A stretch of DNA of 64,000 bases. Source: Corynebacterium sp. NML98-0116. GTDB taxonomy: Bacteria > Actinomycetota > Actinomycetes > Mycobacteriales > Mycobacteriaceae. Of this stretch, positions 7,867-16,829 are shown piece by piece (the stretch's first letter is position 1; every line of letters begins with the position of its first letter). A model generated the notes under the pieces. That model did no database searches. It was not told where the DNA came from and worked only from the letters and a program-made list of their open reading frames with translations. Where the stretch lies: contig NZ_CP017639.1 of assembly GCF_001767255.1 (NCBI RefSeq), positions 357,406 through 421,405 on the forward strand, given 5' to 3'. Made by a program: the position numbers and the translations under genes.

Positions 7867-8289
7867 CTACTTCTTGGTGGGGTCGACGCGCTTGGGGTGG
7901 TAGGCGGCGGGGCGGTCGTTGCGGCTGAGGGAGTCGGGGTTGCCGTAGAGGCCTTCGCGGCGGGCGACGCGGCCGAGGCGCTGCGCGGTGACGGGGTTGG
8001 TCATCAGGGCGAAGATGAGCAGGATGAGGATGACACCGATGTCGTGAAGTTCGTGGGTGCCGACAGCCTCGCCGGTGCCGGTGGCCCCTCCGGCCTGCCC
8101 ATTCGAGAGTCGAATAATCGTGCCGATGATCATGAGGACCAGCCCCGTGGTTTGGGGCTTCGTGATGGCGTGGATGCGCGCCATAGTGGACTGGAAGCGC
8201 GCGGTGCCGATGGCGGCGGAGAACACCATGAATGCGCCGGGGAGGATGAAGACGAGGGAGGCGGTGTCGAGGAAGAATGCGAGTGTCAT
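7867..8289 (-). CDS. mrpG: Mrp Na+/H+ antiporter subunit G
   Basis: Last gene of the Mrp operon. The 140-aa protein has three predicted membrane helices (LVFILPGAFMVFSAAIG, TGLVLMIIGTIIRL, IGVILILLIFALMTNPVTAQ), the TNPVTAQ..GRVAR pattern of MnhG/PhaG proteins and a polar C-terminal tail. It works only as part of the multi-subunit antiporter, exporting Na+ (or K+/Ca2+ in some relatives) against proton entry. It starts 13 bp after mrpF. Confidence 0.9.
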   Translation of the reverse strand: MTLAFFLDTASLVFILPGAFMVFSAAIGTARFQSTMARIHAITKPQTTGLVLMIIGTIIRLSNGQAGGATGTGEAVGTHELHDIGVILILLIFALMTNPVTAQRLGRVARREGLYGNPDSLSRNDRPAAYHPKRVDPTKK

Positions 8290-8302
8290 TGGTGGGTCCT
8301 TC

Positions 8303-8578
8303 CTAAGAGTTGTCGCGTTTGCGGAAGCGGGCGACGGACAGGGAGGCGATGAAGCCGAGGAGCGCGATCACCATCATGACGTTGACGACGGTGGTGTCGA
8401 GCGTCCAGCAGATGTAGAGGGCGAGGACGCATTGCAGTGATGCGGTGATGGCGTCGTTGCCGAGGACGCGGTCCATGGAGTCGGGGCCGACGATGACTCG
8501 CCAGGCCAGCACGAGGAAGCCGATGGCGAGGAAGATGCCGGCGACGATGAGGAATGCGTTGTATACCTGGGGGTTCAT
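8303..8578 (-). CDS. mrpF: Mrp Na+/H+ antiporter subunit F
   Basis: 91-aa membrane protein with three helices and the MrpF signature VGPDSMDRVLGNDAITASLQ. It begins 3 bp after mrpE ends. The length is normal for the subunit. Confidence 0.9.
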   Translation of the reverse strand: MNPQVYNAFLIVAGIFLAIGFLVLAWRVIVGPDSMDRVLGNDAITASLQCVLALYICWTLDTTVVNVMMVIALLGFIASLSVARFRKRDNS

Positions 8579-8581
8579 GGG

Positions 8582-9103
8582 CTATCGCCTGCTTTCGAAG
8601 ATGTCGATCATTTGGCGCTCGAGTTTGGCTACGTTGGCGATTTCGCGGTCGATGTCGGTTTGGTTGTCGGCGTGGAGGACGTGGATGGTCCATTCGCGGT
8701 TGGCGATGTCGATGTCGGTGACACTGCCGCCGGGTTGCAGGTTGTAGGCGCAGGTGGCGAGGTAGAGGACCAGGTCGTCGGAGACGCGCATGGGCACGCG
8801 GAGGATGGCATTTTTGGGCGGGGCGGCGGGCCGCAGCGCGAGCCAGGAGACCTTGGCGGAGGCGACGATGAGGTCGGCGAACCACTGCAGTACGAACAGC
8901 AGCAGTTTGCCCCAGTGGATTTTGTTGCCGCTACGGGGGATGTTCGGCAGCGGCAGCACGAGCACGATCAGGACGCCGAGCGCCAGCCCGGCGGCGACGT
9001 TGCCCCAGGTGAGGTCGCCTTGCATGAGGACCCACATGAATGCGAGCCAGAGGACGAAGGCGCCGCGGAAGCGGTTTCGGATGCCGGTGAGGAGGTGGTT
9101 CAT
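8582..9103 (-). CDS. mrpE: Mrp Na+/H+ antiporter subunit E
   Basis: 173-aa subunit with N-terminal hydrophobic segments (FVLWLAFMWVLMQGDLTWGNVAAGL) and a soluble C-terminal part ending ELERQMIDIFESRR-like. The region VPMRVSDDLVLYLATCAYNLQPGGSVTDID matches MrpE (PhaE/MnhE). Start ATG 9103 overlaps the mrpD stop by 4 bp, indicating translational coupling. Confidence 0.9.
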   Translation of the reverse strand: MNHLLTGIRNRFRGAFVLWLAFMWVLMQGDLTWGNVAAGLALGVLIVLVLPLPNIPRSGNKIHWGKLLLFVLQWFADLIVASAKVSWLALRPAAPPKNAILRVPMRVSDDLVLYLATCAYNLQPGGSVTDIDIANREWTIHVLHADNQTDIDREIANVAKLERQMIDIFESRR

Positions 9104-10884
9104 CGGTGTGCTCCTGTCGGTTCGGCGGTTGCGCTGGCGGGGAGGGGGACTCGTTCTGTCGTGACGACGTCCTCTCCGTCAGCGGAGCGCGCTGATTTGC
9201 GGGCGAGCGCGTCTTTGCCGCCGCCGGAGTCGGTGGGTTGGCGGAAGGCGTCGAGGTCCCGGGTTGGGTTGGTGGGGTCGCCGGAGAGGACGGCGTGTTG
9301 GTAGATGCGTTGGTCGCTGGAGGATTCGGCGGCGCGGTCGGTGATGGCGGAGATCGGGCCGGCGAGGAACGTGATGGACACGGAGGTCGCTACGAGGAGC
9401 GCGGTGGACAGCAGCATGCCGACGGGGATGCGGCCGACGTCGGCGCGGTCGTCGACGGCGATGGTGTCGTGGCGCTCGGTAAGCGATGAGGGTCGCGCCA
9501 TGGCGACGGATTCGGGGGCGTCGGCGCGGTCGCGGAGGAAGCCCTTGGACCAGACGAGGATCATGGCGTAGAGCGTCAATAAGGAGGTGACGACGGCCCC
9601 TGCGATGAGCACCCAGGCGAGCCAGGAGCCCTCGGCGGCGCCGGCCTGGATGAGCATGATCTTGCCGAGGAACCCGGAGAACGGCGGGATGCCGCCCAGG
9701 TTGAGCGCCGGGATGAAGTAGAGCAGAGCGATGAGCGGCGCGGTGTAGAGCAGGGAGCCGAGGCGGCGCAGCTGCGCGGACCCGGCCTGGCGCTCGATCA
9801 GGCCGACGACCAGGAAGAGCGAGGTCTGCACCAGGATGTGGTGGACGGCGTAGAAGATCGCGCCCGACAGGCCGGCGACGGTGCCGAGTGCGATGCCGAA
9901 GATCATGTAGCCGATGTGGCTGACCAGAGTGAAGGAGAGGAGACGCTTGATGTCGTTCTGCGCGAGTGCTCCCATCACTCCGATGACCATGGTCAGTAGT
10001 GCGACCCACATCAGGAGGGTGTCGAGGGAGCCGTCGATAAATATGGTGGTGCGGACGCGAATGATGGCGTAGACGCCCACCTTGGTGAGCAACCCGGCGA
10101 ACACCGCGGTGACCAGTGAGGCGGCGGTGGGGTAGGAGTCGGGGAGCCAGGCGTCGAGCGGGAAGACGGCGGCTTTGATGCCGAATGCGACGAGCAGCGT
10201 GGCGAAGATCGCGGCGCGCGTGCCGTCCGGGACCTCGGCCATGCGCTGGCCGACCTGCGCCATGCTCACCGTGCCGGTGGAGGAGTAGATCAGCGCGAGC
10301 GCGAACAGGAACACCATCGAGGACGCCATGGAGACCATCACGTAGCCGATGCCGGCGCGCACACGCCCCGGCGAGGCGCCGAGAGTGAGCAGCACGTACG
10401 AGGCCACGAGGAAGACCTCGAAGCCGACGTACAGGTTGAACAGGTCGCCGGCGAGGAAGGACAGGTTCACGCCCATGCATAGCAGCATGTAGACGGGGAG
10501 GAAGACGGCGACTGGGTCGTCCTCGTCGCCGTCGCGAAGCCCTTGGGAGATGCCGTACCACATGACGGCGAACAGCACGATGGAGGAGACGAACACCATG
10601 ATGGTGGACAGGCGGTCCGCCACCAACGTGATGCCGATGGGTGCTTCCCAGCCGCCCATCTGGACGGTCTGGATGCCGTGGACGTCTGCGATGATGATCA
10701 TCGCACCCGAGATGACGGCCAGCGCGAACAGAGTCGTCAGCGCGATGGTGCGCTGCAGGGTGACGGCGCGCCCGGTGACCAGGATCAGCGCCGCTGCCAG
10801 CGCTGGCAGCAGCAGCGGCATGACGGTGAGGATCGGCATGGCGGGCAGCGCCCAGTGGGCGAACTCGAACAGGTTATTCGTCAT
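9100..10884 (-). CDS. mrpD: Mrp Na+/H+ antiporter subunit D
   Basis: Proton-translocating subunit related to NuoM/NuoN of complex I. It is about 594 aa with some fourteen membrane helices in the first 500 residues (for example GVNLSFLAGDLFNLYVGFE and FALALIYSSTGTVSM) and a hydrophilic C-terminal extension. The start is set at ATG 10884 (MTNNLFEFAHW), which overlaps the end of mrpC; an upstream in-frame ATG would only add a basic segment already covered by mrpC. The polar tail is longer than in many MrpD proteins. Confidence 0.9.
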   Translation of the reverse strand: MTNNLFEFAHWALPAMPILTVMPLLLPALAAALILVTGRAVTLQRTIALTTLFALAVISGAMIIIADVHGIQTVQMGGWEAPIGITLVADRLSTIMVFVSSIVLFAVMWYGISQGLRDGDEDDPVAVFLPVYMLLCMGVNLSFLAGDLFNLYVGFEVFLVASYVLLTLGASPGRVRAGIGYVMVSMASSMVFLFALALIYSSTGTVSMAQVGQRMAEVPDGTRAAIFATLLVAFGIKAAVFPLDAWLPDSYPTAASLVTAVFAGLLTKVGVYAIIRVRTTIFIDGSLDTLLMWVALLTMVIGVMGALAQNDIKRLLSFTLVSHIGYMIFGIALGTVAGLSGAIFYAVHHILVQTSLFLVVGLIERQAGSAQLRRLGSLLYTAPLIALLYFIPALNLGGIPPFSGFLGKIMLIQAGAAEGSWLAWVLIAGAVVTSLLTLYAMILVWSKGFLRDRADAPESVAMARPSSLTERHDTIAVDDRADVGRIPVGMLLSTALLVATSVSITFLAGPISAITDRAAESSSDQRIYQHAVLSGDPTNPTRDLDAFRQPTDSGGGKDALARKSARSADGEDVVTTERVPLPASATAEPTGAHR

Positions 10885-11368
10885 CGTCGGCCTCCTTGAC
10901 GGGGTCTTCAAAGGAGCGTGGGCCGAAGGCGTCGCCCTCGGAGCTCATGCGTCCGGTCTCTGGGTCGTCGGAGGCGTCGTGGTCGGGGGCCGCCGCCGGG
11001 GTCTTCGGACGGGCGGCGATCGCGCGGTCTTCCTCGTCGCGCTCGATGATGTCGTCGGTGCGGTAGCGGTACTGGCGGTAGGCCAGGGCCAGCATGAACG
11101 CGACCATCGCCATCGAAATGACAATCGCGGTGAGGATCATCGCCTGCGCGAGCGGGTCGGCGGTGCGCTCGCCGAACAAGGTAGACATGCGCCCAATGAT
11201 CGGCGGGGAGCCGGCCTGCCCGCCGGATTGCAGCAGCAGCAGGTTCGCGCCGTTGCCGAGCAGCAGCACGCCCATGATCATGCGGGTCAGTGCCCTATCG
11301 AGCATCAGGTACACGCCGGTGGCCACGAGCACACCCGACCCGATGAGCAGGAACAGGTTCGCTTCCAT
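10874..11368 (-). CDS. mrpC: Mrp Na+/H+ antiporter subunit C
   Basis: 164-aa NuoK-like subunit. Three helices lie in residues 1-100 (LFLLIGSGVLVATGVYLML; MGVLLLGNGANLLLL; ILTAIVISMAMVAFMLAL), followed by a charged tail of about 60 residues. The ATG at 11368 overlaps the mrpA stop codon by one base and its end overlaps the mrpD start by 11 bp. Confidence 0.9.
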   Translation of the reverse strand: MEANLFLLIGSGVLVATGVYLMLDRALTRMIMGVLLLGNGANLLLLQSGGQAGSPPIIGRMSTLFGERTADPLAQAMILTAIVISMAMVAFMLALAYRQYRYRTDDIIERDEEDRAIAARPKTPAAAPDHDASDDPETGRMSSEGDAFGPRSFEDPVKEADDDE

Positions 11369-14300
11369 TACTCGCTCCTTTCGCGGCCACGCGCGGTGGT
11401 GTGCACCGGCGCCCCAATTGTCGACGCCCGGCCCCGCCCTGCCGTCGCGTCACCGTCACCAGTGACCGCTTCTCGACGCCTCTTTCGCGCCAACCGTTTC
11501 GCCGCCTGGGCTTCGCGGCGTCGTTTATTCTTCTCCTGCAGCTCACGAGCGCGCTGGCGAGCGTACTGCTTGCGGTTGTCTTCCTCTTGGTCGAGGTAGC
11601 CGCCCATGGAGGTCAGGATGTGCAGGGTCAGTCCGACCACGATGAGGTACACACCGGCGTCGAACACGAGCGCCGAGGTGACGTCAAACGAGCCGATAAG
11701 CGGCAGCGTGACCGTGGTGTAGCCGGACGTGAGCGGCGGGTTGCCGAAGAACATCGGGGTCACCGCCGCGGCGAAGGAGAACAGCATGCCGGTGCCCAGC
11801 AGCTTCGCCGGGTCCACAGGCAGGGCCTCCTCGATTTCCTGGCGCCCGCCCGCGAGGTAGCGCAGCGTGAACGCCAGCGCCGCCACCAGGCCGCCGGCGA
11901 AGCCGCCGCCGGGCGCATTGTGGCCGCCGAAGAAGAAGTACAGGGACAGCAGAATCATCGACGGGAACAAGATCCTTGTAGCGACGTCCACCATCAGCGA
12001 ACGGTTCTGCGCCGTCTCCGAATCCACGCCGCTGGCCAACCAGCGCGGCTTGGTGGTGGACAGCGTCGGGCGCCTCGAGGAGCGCCCAAACTTGCCAGTG
12101 CCGAAGATCAGGCTGGCCACGCCCGTCGCCACGATCACCAGCACAGTGATCTCGCCGAATGTATCGGCGGCGCGCAGGTCCACGAGCAGCACGTTCACCG
12201 TGTTGCGGCCGTGGCCGATGTCGTGCGCCAGCTCCGGCATGAACACCGAGATCGGGTCGGCGGTGCGCGCGCTCATCGCAAACATGGCGATCACCACAAC
12301 CGACACGCCAGTCAGGATCGACAGCCAGGCACGGGCCCGGTTGTCGTCGCTGCGGGGCTCGACCTCCGTCGGCATCTTGCGAAGGATCAGCATGAACACC
12401 ACCATCACGATGGTCTCCACGAGCGCCTGCGTCAGCGCCAGATCCGGCGCGCCGTGCAGGGCGAAGATCGTCGCCATGCCGTAGCCGGTCAGCCCCACCA
12501 TCACCACGGCGGATAGGCGGTTGCGTTGGACCGTCGCAAAGACAGCCATGCAGACCATGATGAACACCACCAGGCCCTGCCACGGCGAATCCCACAACAT
12601 CATCCGAATATCGTTCGAGCGGCCCAGCACCAGCGCCGCCAGCGGCACCACGGCCAACACCGCGAAAATCACGCCCAGGTTGATCACCAGGGAACCGCGC
12701 TGCGTCGACGCCGTCAACCGCAGCGACGCAGTCCGCAGCTGCGTGAGCAGCGCGTCCCACAACGCGTCACCATTGCCGAGCGCAGGCTTGCCCGTCTGCA
12801 GCGGTTTCAGCAACGCACGCTGCCAGAACATGACGACGCCACCCAGCACAATCACGGCCGTCAGCACCAGCGGGATCGTAATCCCGTGCCACAGCGCCAA
12901 CTCCTCCTGCTCGCCGCCGGGGAAGCGCACATCCAGGTACTCGTTGAACGCCGTCGACAGCAGCACCGGGAAGATACCGCACACCACCGTCAACGTGGTC
13001 AGCACCGCCGGCGAAATCCACAAGGTCGGGCCGATCGGGTGCATCTCGCGCACCGCCTTCGACTCGCCGTTGTTGTGTGCTGGCTTCGTCGCAAAGGCGG
13101 ACCACCAGAAGTACAGCGAGTAGGCCATCGTCAGGATGGAACCAGCGACGATCGCCACCAGCGTCATGTAACCCGGCATGCCGTGCAGCATCTCCTCGTT
13201 CAGGACCGCCTCCAGCGCCGACTCCTTCGCCACAAAGCCGAAGAACGGCGGAATACCCGCCATCGACGCCGCCGACACCGCCGCCAAAAACGCCACAAAC
13301 GGCTCCCGCTTCGCCAACCCCGACAGCTCGTGGATGTCGCGGGTGCCCGTCGAGTGGTCAATCGCGCCCACGATCATGAACAGCGTCGCCTTGAACATCG
13401 AGTGCCCGAACGTAATTGCCAGGCCAGCCATCGTCGCCTCACGCGACCCAATACCGATCACCGTCGTGATAAAGCCCAGCTGAGACACCGTGCCGTACGC
13501 CAGGATCAGCTTCAGGTCACGCTGCTTCAGCGCCAACCAACCACCCAGAATCATGGTGAACACGCCCGTCGAAAGCACCACCAGATGCCACGTACTCACC
13601 ACCGCCATGTCCGGCGCCAAGCGCGCCACCAGGTAAATGCCAGCCTTCACCATCGCCGCCGAGTGCAAATACGCCGACACCGGCGTCGGCGCCGCCATCG
13701 CCCCCGGCAACCAAATATGCCACGGGGCCTGCGCCGACTTCGTCATCGCCCCCAACATAATCAGCACAATCGCCGTCGAAATCGCAGGCGTATTCTCAAT
13801 ATTCGCAAACTGCGACACCTCGCTGAGGCGCCAAATCCCCGTCTTGTAGCCCAGCAGGTTAATGCCGACGAGCATCGCCAGCCCGCCGAACGTCGTAATC
13901 ATCAGCGCCTGAATCGCCGCCCTTCGCGACGACGCCCGCTCACCGTAGTAGCTGACCAGCATGTACGAGAGTATCGACGTCAACTCCCAAAACACGTACA
14001 TCAGCAAGAAACTGTCCGAAATCACCAACCCGTACATCACGGAGGCGAACATGGTCAGCTCCCCGCCAAACTTGGCCAACCTGCGCGGATTCGAATCGAA
14101 ATAGCCCCAGCAGTACAGCAACACCAAGGAGCCGACGCCCAAAATAATCAAACTGAACAAGCCCGCCAGGGCGTCCAACCTGAAATCCAGGTTCAACTCC
14201 GCCGACGGCATCCACGGAATCCGCGAAACGATCTCCCCGCCATCCACAAAGACACCCTTTGCGAACAGGTACACCATCCACGCGAACCCGCCCAGCGGCA

Positions 14301-14397
14301 CCAACGCCACCAGCGCAAACGCCGATCTACCGATCGTACGGATCAACAACGGCGCCGCCGACGTCGCGACGAACAGCGCGACAAGTAGCGTCAACAC
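11368..14397 (-). CDS. mrpA: Mrp Na+/H+ antiporter subunit A fused to subunit B
   Basis: First and largest subunit (1009 aa). It combines an NuoL-like proton channel (about residues 1-650, including WHIWLPGAMAAPTPVSAYLHSA), the MrpA C-terminal region, an MrpB domain (FPSMILLSLYFFFGGHNAPGGGFAGG) and a strongly basic cytoplasmic tail rich in Arg/Lys. Start: GTG 14397 is preceded by AAGGAGG 8 nt upstream, far better than the ATG at 14493. Fused MrpA/B is common in corynebacteria, giving the six-gene order A(B)-C-D-E-F-G seen here. The complex supports pH and sodium tolerance. Confidence 0.93.
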   Translation of the reverse strand: MLTLLVALFVATSAAPLLIRTIGRSAFALVALVPLGGFAWMVYLFAKGVFVDGGEIVSRIPWMPSAELNLDFRLDALAGLFSLIILGVGSLVLLYCWGYFDSNPRRLAKFGGELTMFASVMYGLVISDSFLLMYVFWELTSILSYMLVSYYGERASSRRAAIQALMITTFGGLAMLVGINLLGYKTGIWRLSEVSQFANIENTPAISTAIVLIMLGAMTKSAQAPWHIWLPGAMAAPTPVSAYLHSAAMVKAGIYLVARLAPDMAVVSTWHLVVLSTGVFTMILGGWLALKQRDLKLILAYGTVSQLGFITTVIGIGSREATMAGLAITFGHSMFKATLFMIVGAIDHSTGTRDIHELSGLAKREPFVAFLAAVSAASMAGIPPFFGFVAKESALEAVLNEEMLHGMPGYMTLVAIVAGSILTMAYSLYFWWSAFATKPAHNNGESKAVREMHPIGPTLWISPAVLTTLTVVCGIFPVLLSTAFNEYLDVRFPGGEQEELALWHGITIPLVLTAVIVLGGVVMFWQRALLKPLQTGKPALGNGDALWDALLTQLRTASLRLTASTQRGSLVINLGVIFAVLAVVPLAALVLGRSNDIRMMLWDSPWQGLVVFIMVCMAVFATVQRNRLSAVVMVGLTGYGMATIFALHGAPDLALTQALVETIVMVVFMLILRKMPTEVEPRSDDNRARAWLSILTGVSVVVIAMFAMSARTADPISVFMPELAHDIGHGRNTVNVLLVDLRAADTFGEITVLVIVATGVASLIFGTGKFGRSSRRPTLSTTKPRWLASGVDSETAQNRSLMVDVATRILFPSMILLSLYFFFGGHNAPGGGFAGGLVAALAFTLRYLAGGRQEIEEALPVDPAKLLGTGMLFSFAAAVTPMFFGNPPLTSGYTTVTLPLIGSFDVTSALVFDAGVYLIVVGLTLHILTSMGGYLDQEEDNRKQYARQRARELQEKNKRRREAQAAKRLARKRRREAVTGDGDATAGRGRASTIGAPVHTTARGRERSE

Positions 14398-14632
14398 AAC
14401 CCGGGCCTCCTTGTTCAGCTTCCTTAGCTTCTTCAGCTTCGGCGCGCCACAGCAACGCAGCTGCCCACCATGCACCGTCGAAACTAGAAACAAGGCGCGT
14501 CATGATCAGTGGCGCGACCAACACAATCTCACTGTACTCACAGCTCCGACATTTTGCGAACGGCTTTCGCCCTGGCCGCCCCGCCGCTGGCTGGCCCCTC
14601 CTGTGCCCGCGCCCCGCGCCTGTGCCCTCTTT

Positions 14633-14767
14633 GAAAAAGTTCCCGCGTCCGGGAACCATTTTGCGTTTCGGACTGGTTCCGGTCGACCAACGGTTGCGTT
14701 TCTGCAGGTCGCGACGGCTGTCCACAAAGAAAGGTCCCGGGTTCACGCTGGGCCGGGGAACTTTTCC
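14633..14767. repeat. Intergenic repeat, family C (copy 2)
   Basis: GAAAAAGTTCCCGCG at 14633 and GGGGAACTTTTCC near 14755-14767 form ~13-bp inverted arms. The interior has CCGGTCGACCAACG and GCAGGTCGCGAC as in copy 1. Confidence 0.75.
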
Positions 14768-14814
14768 GAGGTGACGGGTTCGCGCGCCGTGGCTTTCACG
14801 TGATCTTGTTCGTG

Positions 14815-14914
14815 TCGAGGTGTTAAAGGAGTGCGACGCTGGTCGCCGGAAACCGTCTCTGGCCGGTGGAAATGCGCGACCTGCATCGCACGCTTCTAAG
14901 CGCACGCTATGAAC
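14815..14914. repeat. Family D repeat, inverted copy 3
   Basis: Reverse complement of the D unit, with conserved ends (TCGAGGTGTTAAAGGAGTGC and CTTCTAAGCGCACGCT) and a diverged middle still carrying GCGCGACCTGCATCGC. Confidence 0.7.
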
Positions 14915-14954
14915 TCTCGGAGCTGGGGCGGCGAAGATCCAGGCGAGCAAGACT

Positions 14955-14992
14955 ATGGACAAACCGCACCAAAAACGGTACGGTTTGTCCAT
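14955..14992 (+). promoter_or_regulatory. abiE promoter embedded in a perfect inverted repeat
   Basis: Arms ATGGACAAACCG (14955-14966) and CGGTTTGTCCAT (14981-14992) are perfectly inverted. Within them lie TGGACA (-35, 14956-14961) and TACGGT (-10, 14979-14984) at 17-bp spacing, with ATG 14991 at the predicted transcription start. AbiEi antitoxins are known to bind inverted repeats in their own promoter, so this is the likely autoregulatory operator. Confidence 0.7.
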
Positions 14993-15524
14993 GGTTACGT
15001 ATAGGGAAATGCTGCGACAAATCGCTTTGGAAAACGACGGGTATGTCACTCCGGCCCTCGCCCGTGTGCGGGGCGTGCCTGATGTTGAGTTGCGGAAGCT
15101 TGCGGCGCGAGGGGCCGTCGAGAAGCGGGAGCGTGGCGTTTATCGGGATCCGTACTATCCTGCCGCTGACGATTTTGATTTTCTCCGCGAAATTATTCTC
15201 ACGCTAGGTGCTGGCGTGCATGCATGTGGGGAAACCACATTGCAGGTTACCGGGATCGGTGAGCTCAATCCCAAGAATGTCTATCTAGCTTCGCCACGTC
15301 GACACCGCCGGAAGGTGCCTGGAACATGGCGGATTAGGTCCGCTCCACCGGACGCTCAGGTGAAGAAATATCACGGTATTCCGTCACAGCCCGTCGCGGA
15401 GGCGCTCGTGGAGGTTCGTCCAGCGGTTATGGCCGACCGTTGGGAGGCGATGGTGGAGGATGCCTACCAGGAAGGGTTTATTCGAGGCAAGCAGTATCGG
15501 GAGCTGAAGGGGCTGGTGGGATGA
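14991..15524 (+). CDS. abiEi: AbiEi antitoxin (type IV toxin-antitoxin)
   Basis: 177-aa antitoxin and autorepressor. An N-terminal winged-helix region (MVTYREMLRQIALENDGYVT...LRKLAARGAVEKRERGVYRD) is followed by the AbiEi C-terminal domain (LTLGAGVHACGETTL...). Start ATG 14991 is chosen over an in-frame ATG at 14955 because the latter would place coding sequence across the promoter/operator repeat. The stop overlaps the toxin start by 4 bp (ATGA). The pair is linked to abortive infection and DNA stabilisation. Confidence 0.87.
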   Translation: MVTYREMLRQIALENDGYVTPALARVRGVPDVELRKLAARGAVEKRERGVYRDPYYPAADDFDFLREIILTLGAGVHACGETTLQVTGIGELNPKNVYLASPRRHRRKVPGTWRIRSAPPDAQVKKYHGIPSQPVAEALVEVRPAVMADRWEAMVEDAYQEGFIRGKQYRELKGLVG

Positions 15525-16348
15525 GCCGGCCGGTAAACATTGTGTCCTTACGACAGAAGATCAGAAACATAGAAAACGATCAGGCGCGTGAGACACAGCG
15601 AGAGAACGTAATGGCGCTTGTTGTAGTTGCGCAGATGCTTCCACAGGGAGTGGTCAAAGGCGGAAGTGCGATGGCTGTTCGCTACGGCAGTGGAGCTCGT
15701 GCCACAAAGGATCTCGATGCCGCGCGACAGCAGGACGAAGACCACTTCTTGGATGAACTGGAGGACAAACTTGAAGCGGGATGGCAAGGCTTTACTGGAA
15801 GAGTGAAGCAGGTGAAGAAGCCCAGCCCTGCAGGGGTTCCGCCGCAGTATGTAATGACTCCTTTTGATATCAAGCTCCAGTACGAAGGGAAGGACTGGAA
15901 GACCGTGAGGTTTGAGGTGGCGCATAACGAGCTACATGTTGCGGACTCTGTGGACAGGCAGATTTCGGATGAACTCTCATCGTTGTTCATGGACCTGGGG
16001 TTTGATGCACCGGACCCTGTACCGGTTGTGAAGCCTGAACACCAAATTGCACAGAAAATACATGCGGCTACATTTCCTGATAGTCAGCGAGCGCATGATC
16101 TCGTAGATTTGCAGATACTCGTGGCTAATGAAGATATTGACTATAGCAAGGCGAAAGAGCTGTGCGAGCAAACGTTCAAGTACAGAGGCGATCACTCATG
16201 GCCGCCTGAATTTGTTAGGGGCGAGGGCTGGGACGATGTTTATAGGGCCGCGGTGGAGAATATGACGCTTCCTGGAGTCGAAATATTAGGTCTAGAGGAC
16301 GCCATCCGCTGGAGTAATGACCTGGTCAAAAGGATAGATTTCAGTTAG
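15521..16348 (+). CDS. abiEii: AbiEii/AbiGii-type nucleotidyltransferase toxin
   Basis: 275-aa toxin of the nucleotidyltransferase superfamily; relatives modify tRNA ends or otherwise transfer nucleotides. The catalytic signature is present: GGSAM (47-51) followed by TKDLD with D64 and D66. Further family sequence HQIAQKIHAATFPDSQRAHDLVDL lies around residues 175-200. ATG 15521 overlaps the antitoxin stop (ATGA). Codon use is more AT-rich than in core neighbours, consistent with acquisition. Confidence 0.87.
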   Translation: MSRPVNIVSLRQKIRNIENDQARETQRENVMALVVVAQMLPQGVVKGGSAMAVRYGSGARATKDLDAARQQDEDHFLDELEDKLEAGWQGFTGRVKQVKKPSPAGVPPQYVMTPFDIKLQYEGKDWKTVRFEVAHNELHVADSVDRQISDELSSLFMDLGFDAPDPVPVVKPEHQIAQKIHAATFPDSQRAHDLVDLQILVANEDIDYSKAKELCEQTFKYRGDHSWPPEFVRGEGWDDVYRAAVENMTLPGVEILGLEDAIRWSNDLVKRIDFS

Positions 16349-16358
16349 GGGTACCGAA

Positions 16359-16631
16359 TTGATTGCTTCCAACGTGGATCTCGCGGATCTTGCGGCAAAC
16401 GCCTCACACCATGTGTTTGGTTTGGGCCTGTATGAGCGCAAGGTGATCATTGACGGTGGCGGGCCGGTGGCCGTCATCATGTCGGCGGGTGAGTTTGAGC
16501 GGCTTGAGGCTGAGCGGCAGGACGCCCTGGACCTGGCACTCGCGCTCACGCGAATGCTGACCGACAGTGGCAAGCGCATCAGCCTCCAGGATGTCCTGGC
16601 TGAGTTTGGCATCGACCCGTCGGAGCTTTAG
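16359..16631 (+). CDS. Phd/YefM-like antitoxin domain protein, no partner toxin
   Basis: 90-aa protein starting at TTG 16359, 10 bp after abiEii. Residues 20-55 (YERKVIIDGGGPVAVIMSAGEFERLEAER) resemble the Phd/YefM core 'hPvVIxRxGxPxAVLMSxxEYExL'. The C-terminus (LTDSGKRISLQDVLAEFGIDPSEL) would be the toxin-binding part. No toxin gene follows; instead non-coding sequence leads into the convergent peptidase gene. It may be an orphan antitoxin or a third component co-transcribed with AbiE. Confidence 0.65.
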   Translation: MIASNVDLADLAANASHHVFGLGLYERKVIIDGGGPVAVIMSAGEFERLEAERQDALDLALALTRMLTDSGKRISLQDVLAEFGIDPSEL

Positions 16632-16829
16632 ATTCACCAGCTTTTCGACGCGCTCTCCGCCCCATTTGAACCAGCCAAATCTGCAAAGTGTAGTAGGTGG
16701 ATTGTAGTAATCCTCGAAAAGTTGTGCGAAATGGGGATTACTACCATCCTGTTACTACAGTTTGGGTTTCGGCAGCGCCACAGCCAGCAAAAACAAGCCG
16801 AAACGCAGCCGAAACCTGGCCGAAACTGG

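Larger units (their letters stand above)
14398..14954. other. Repeat-bearing intergenic region
   Basis: About 550 bp between the divergent mrp and abiE operons, with no credible gene. It contains a family C element (14633-14767) and an inverted, diverged family D element (14815-14914), the same pair found at 3.9-4.5 kb. Confidence 0.7.
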
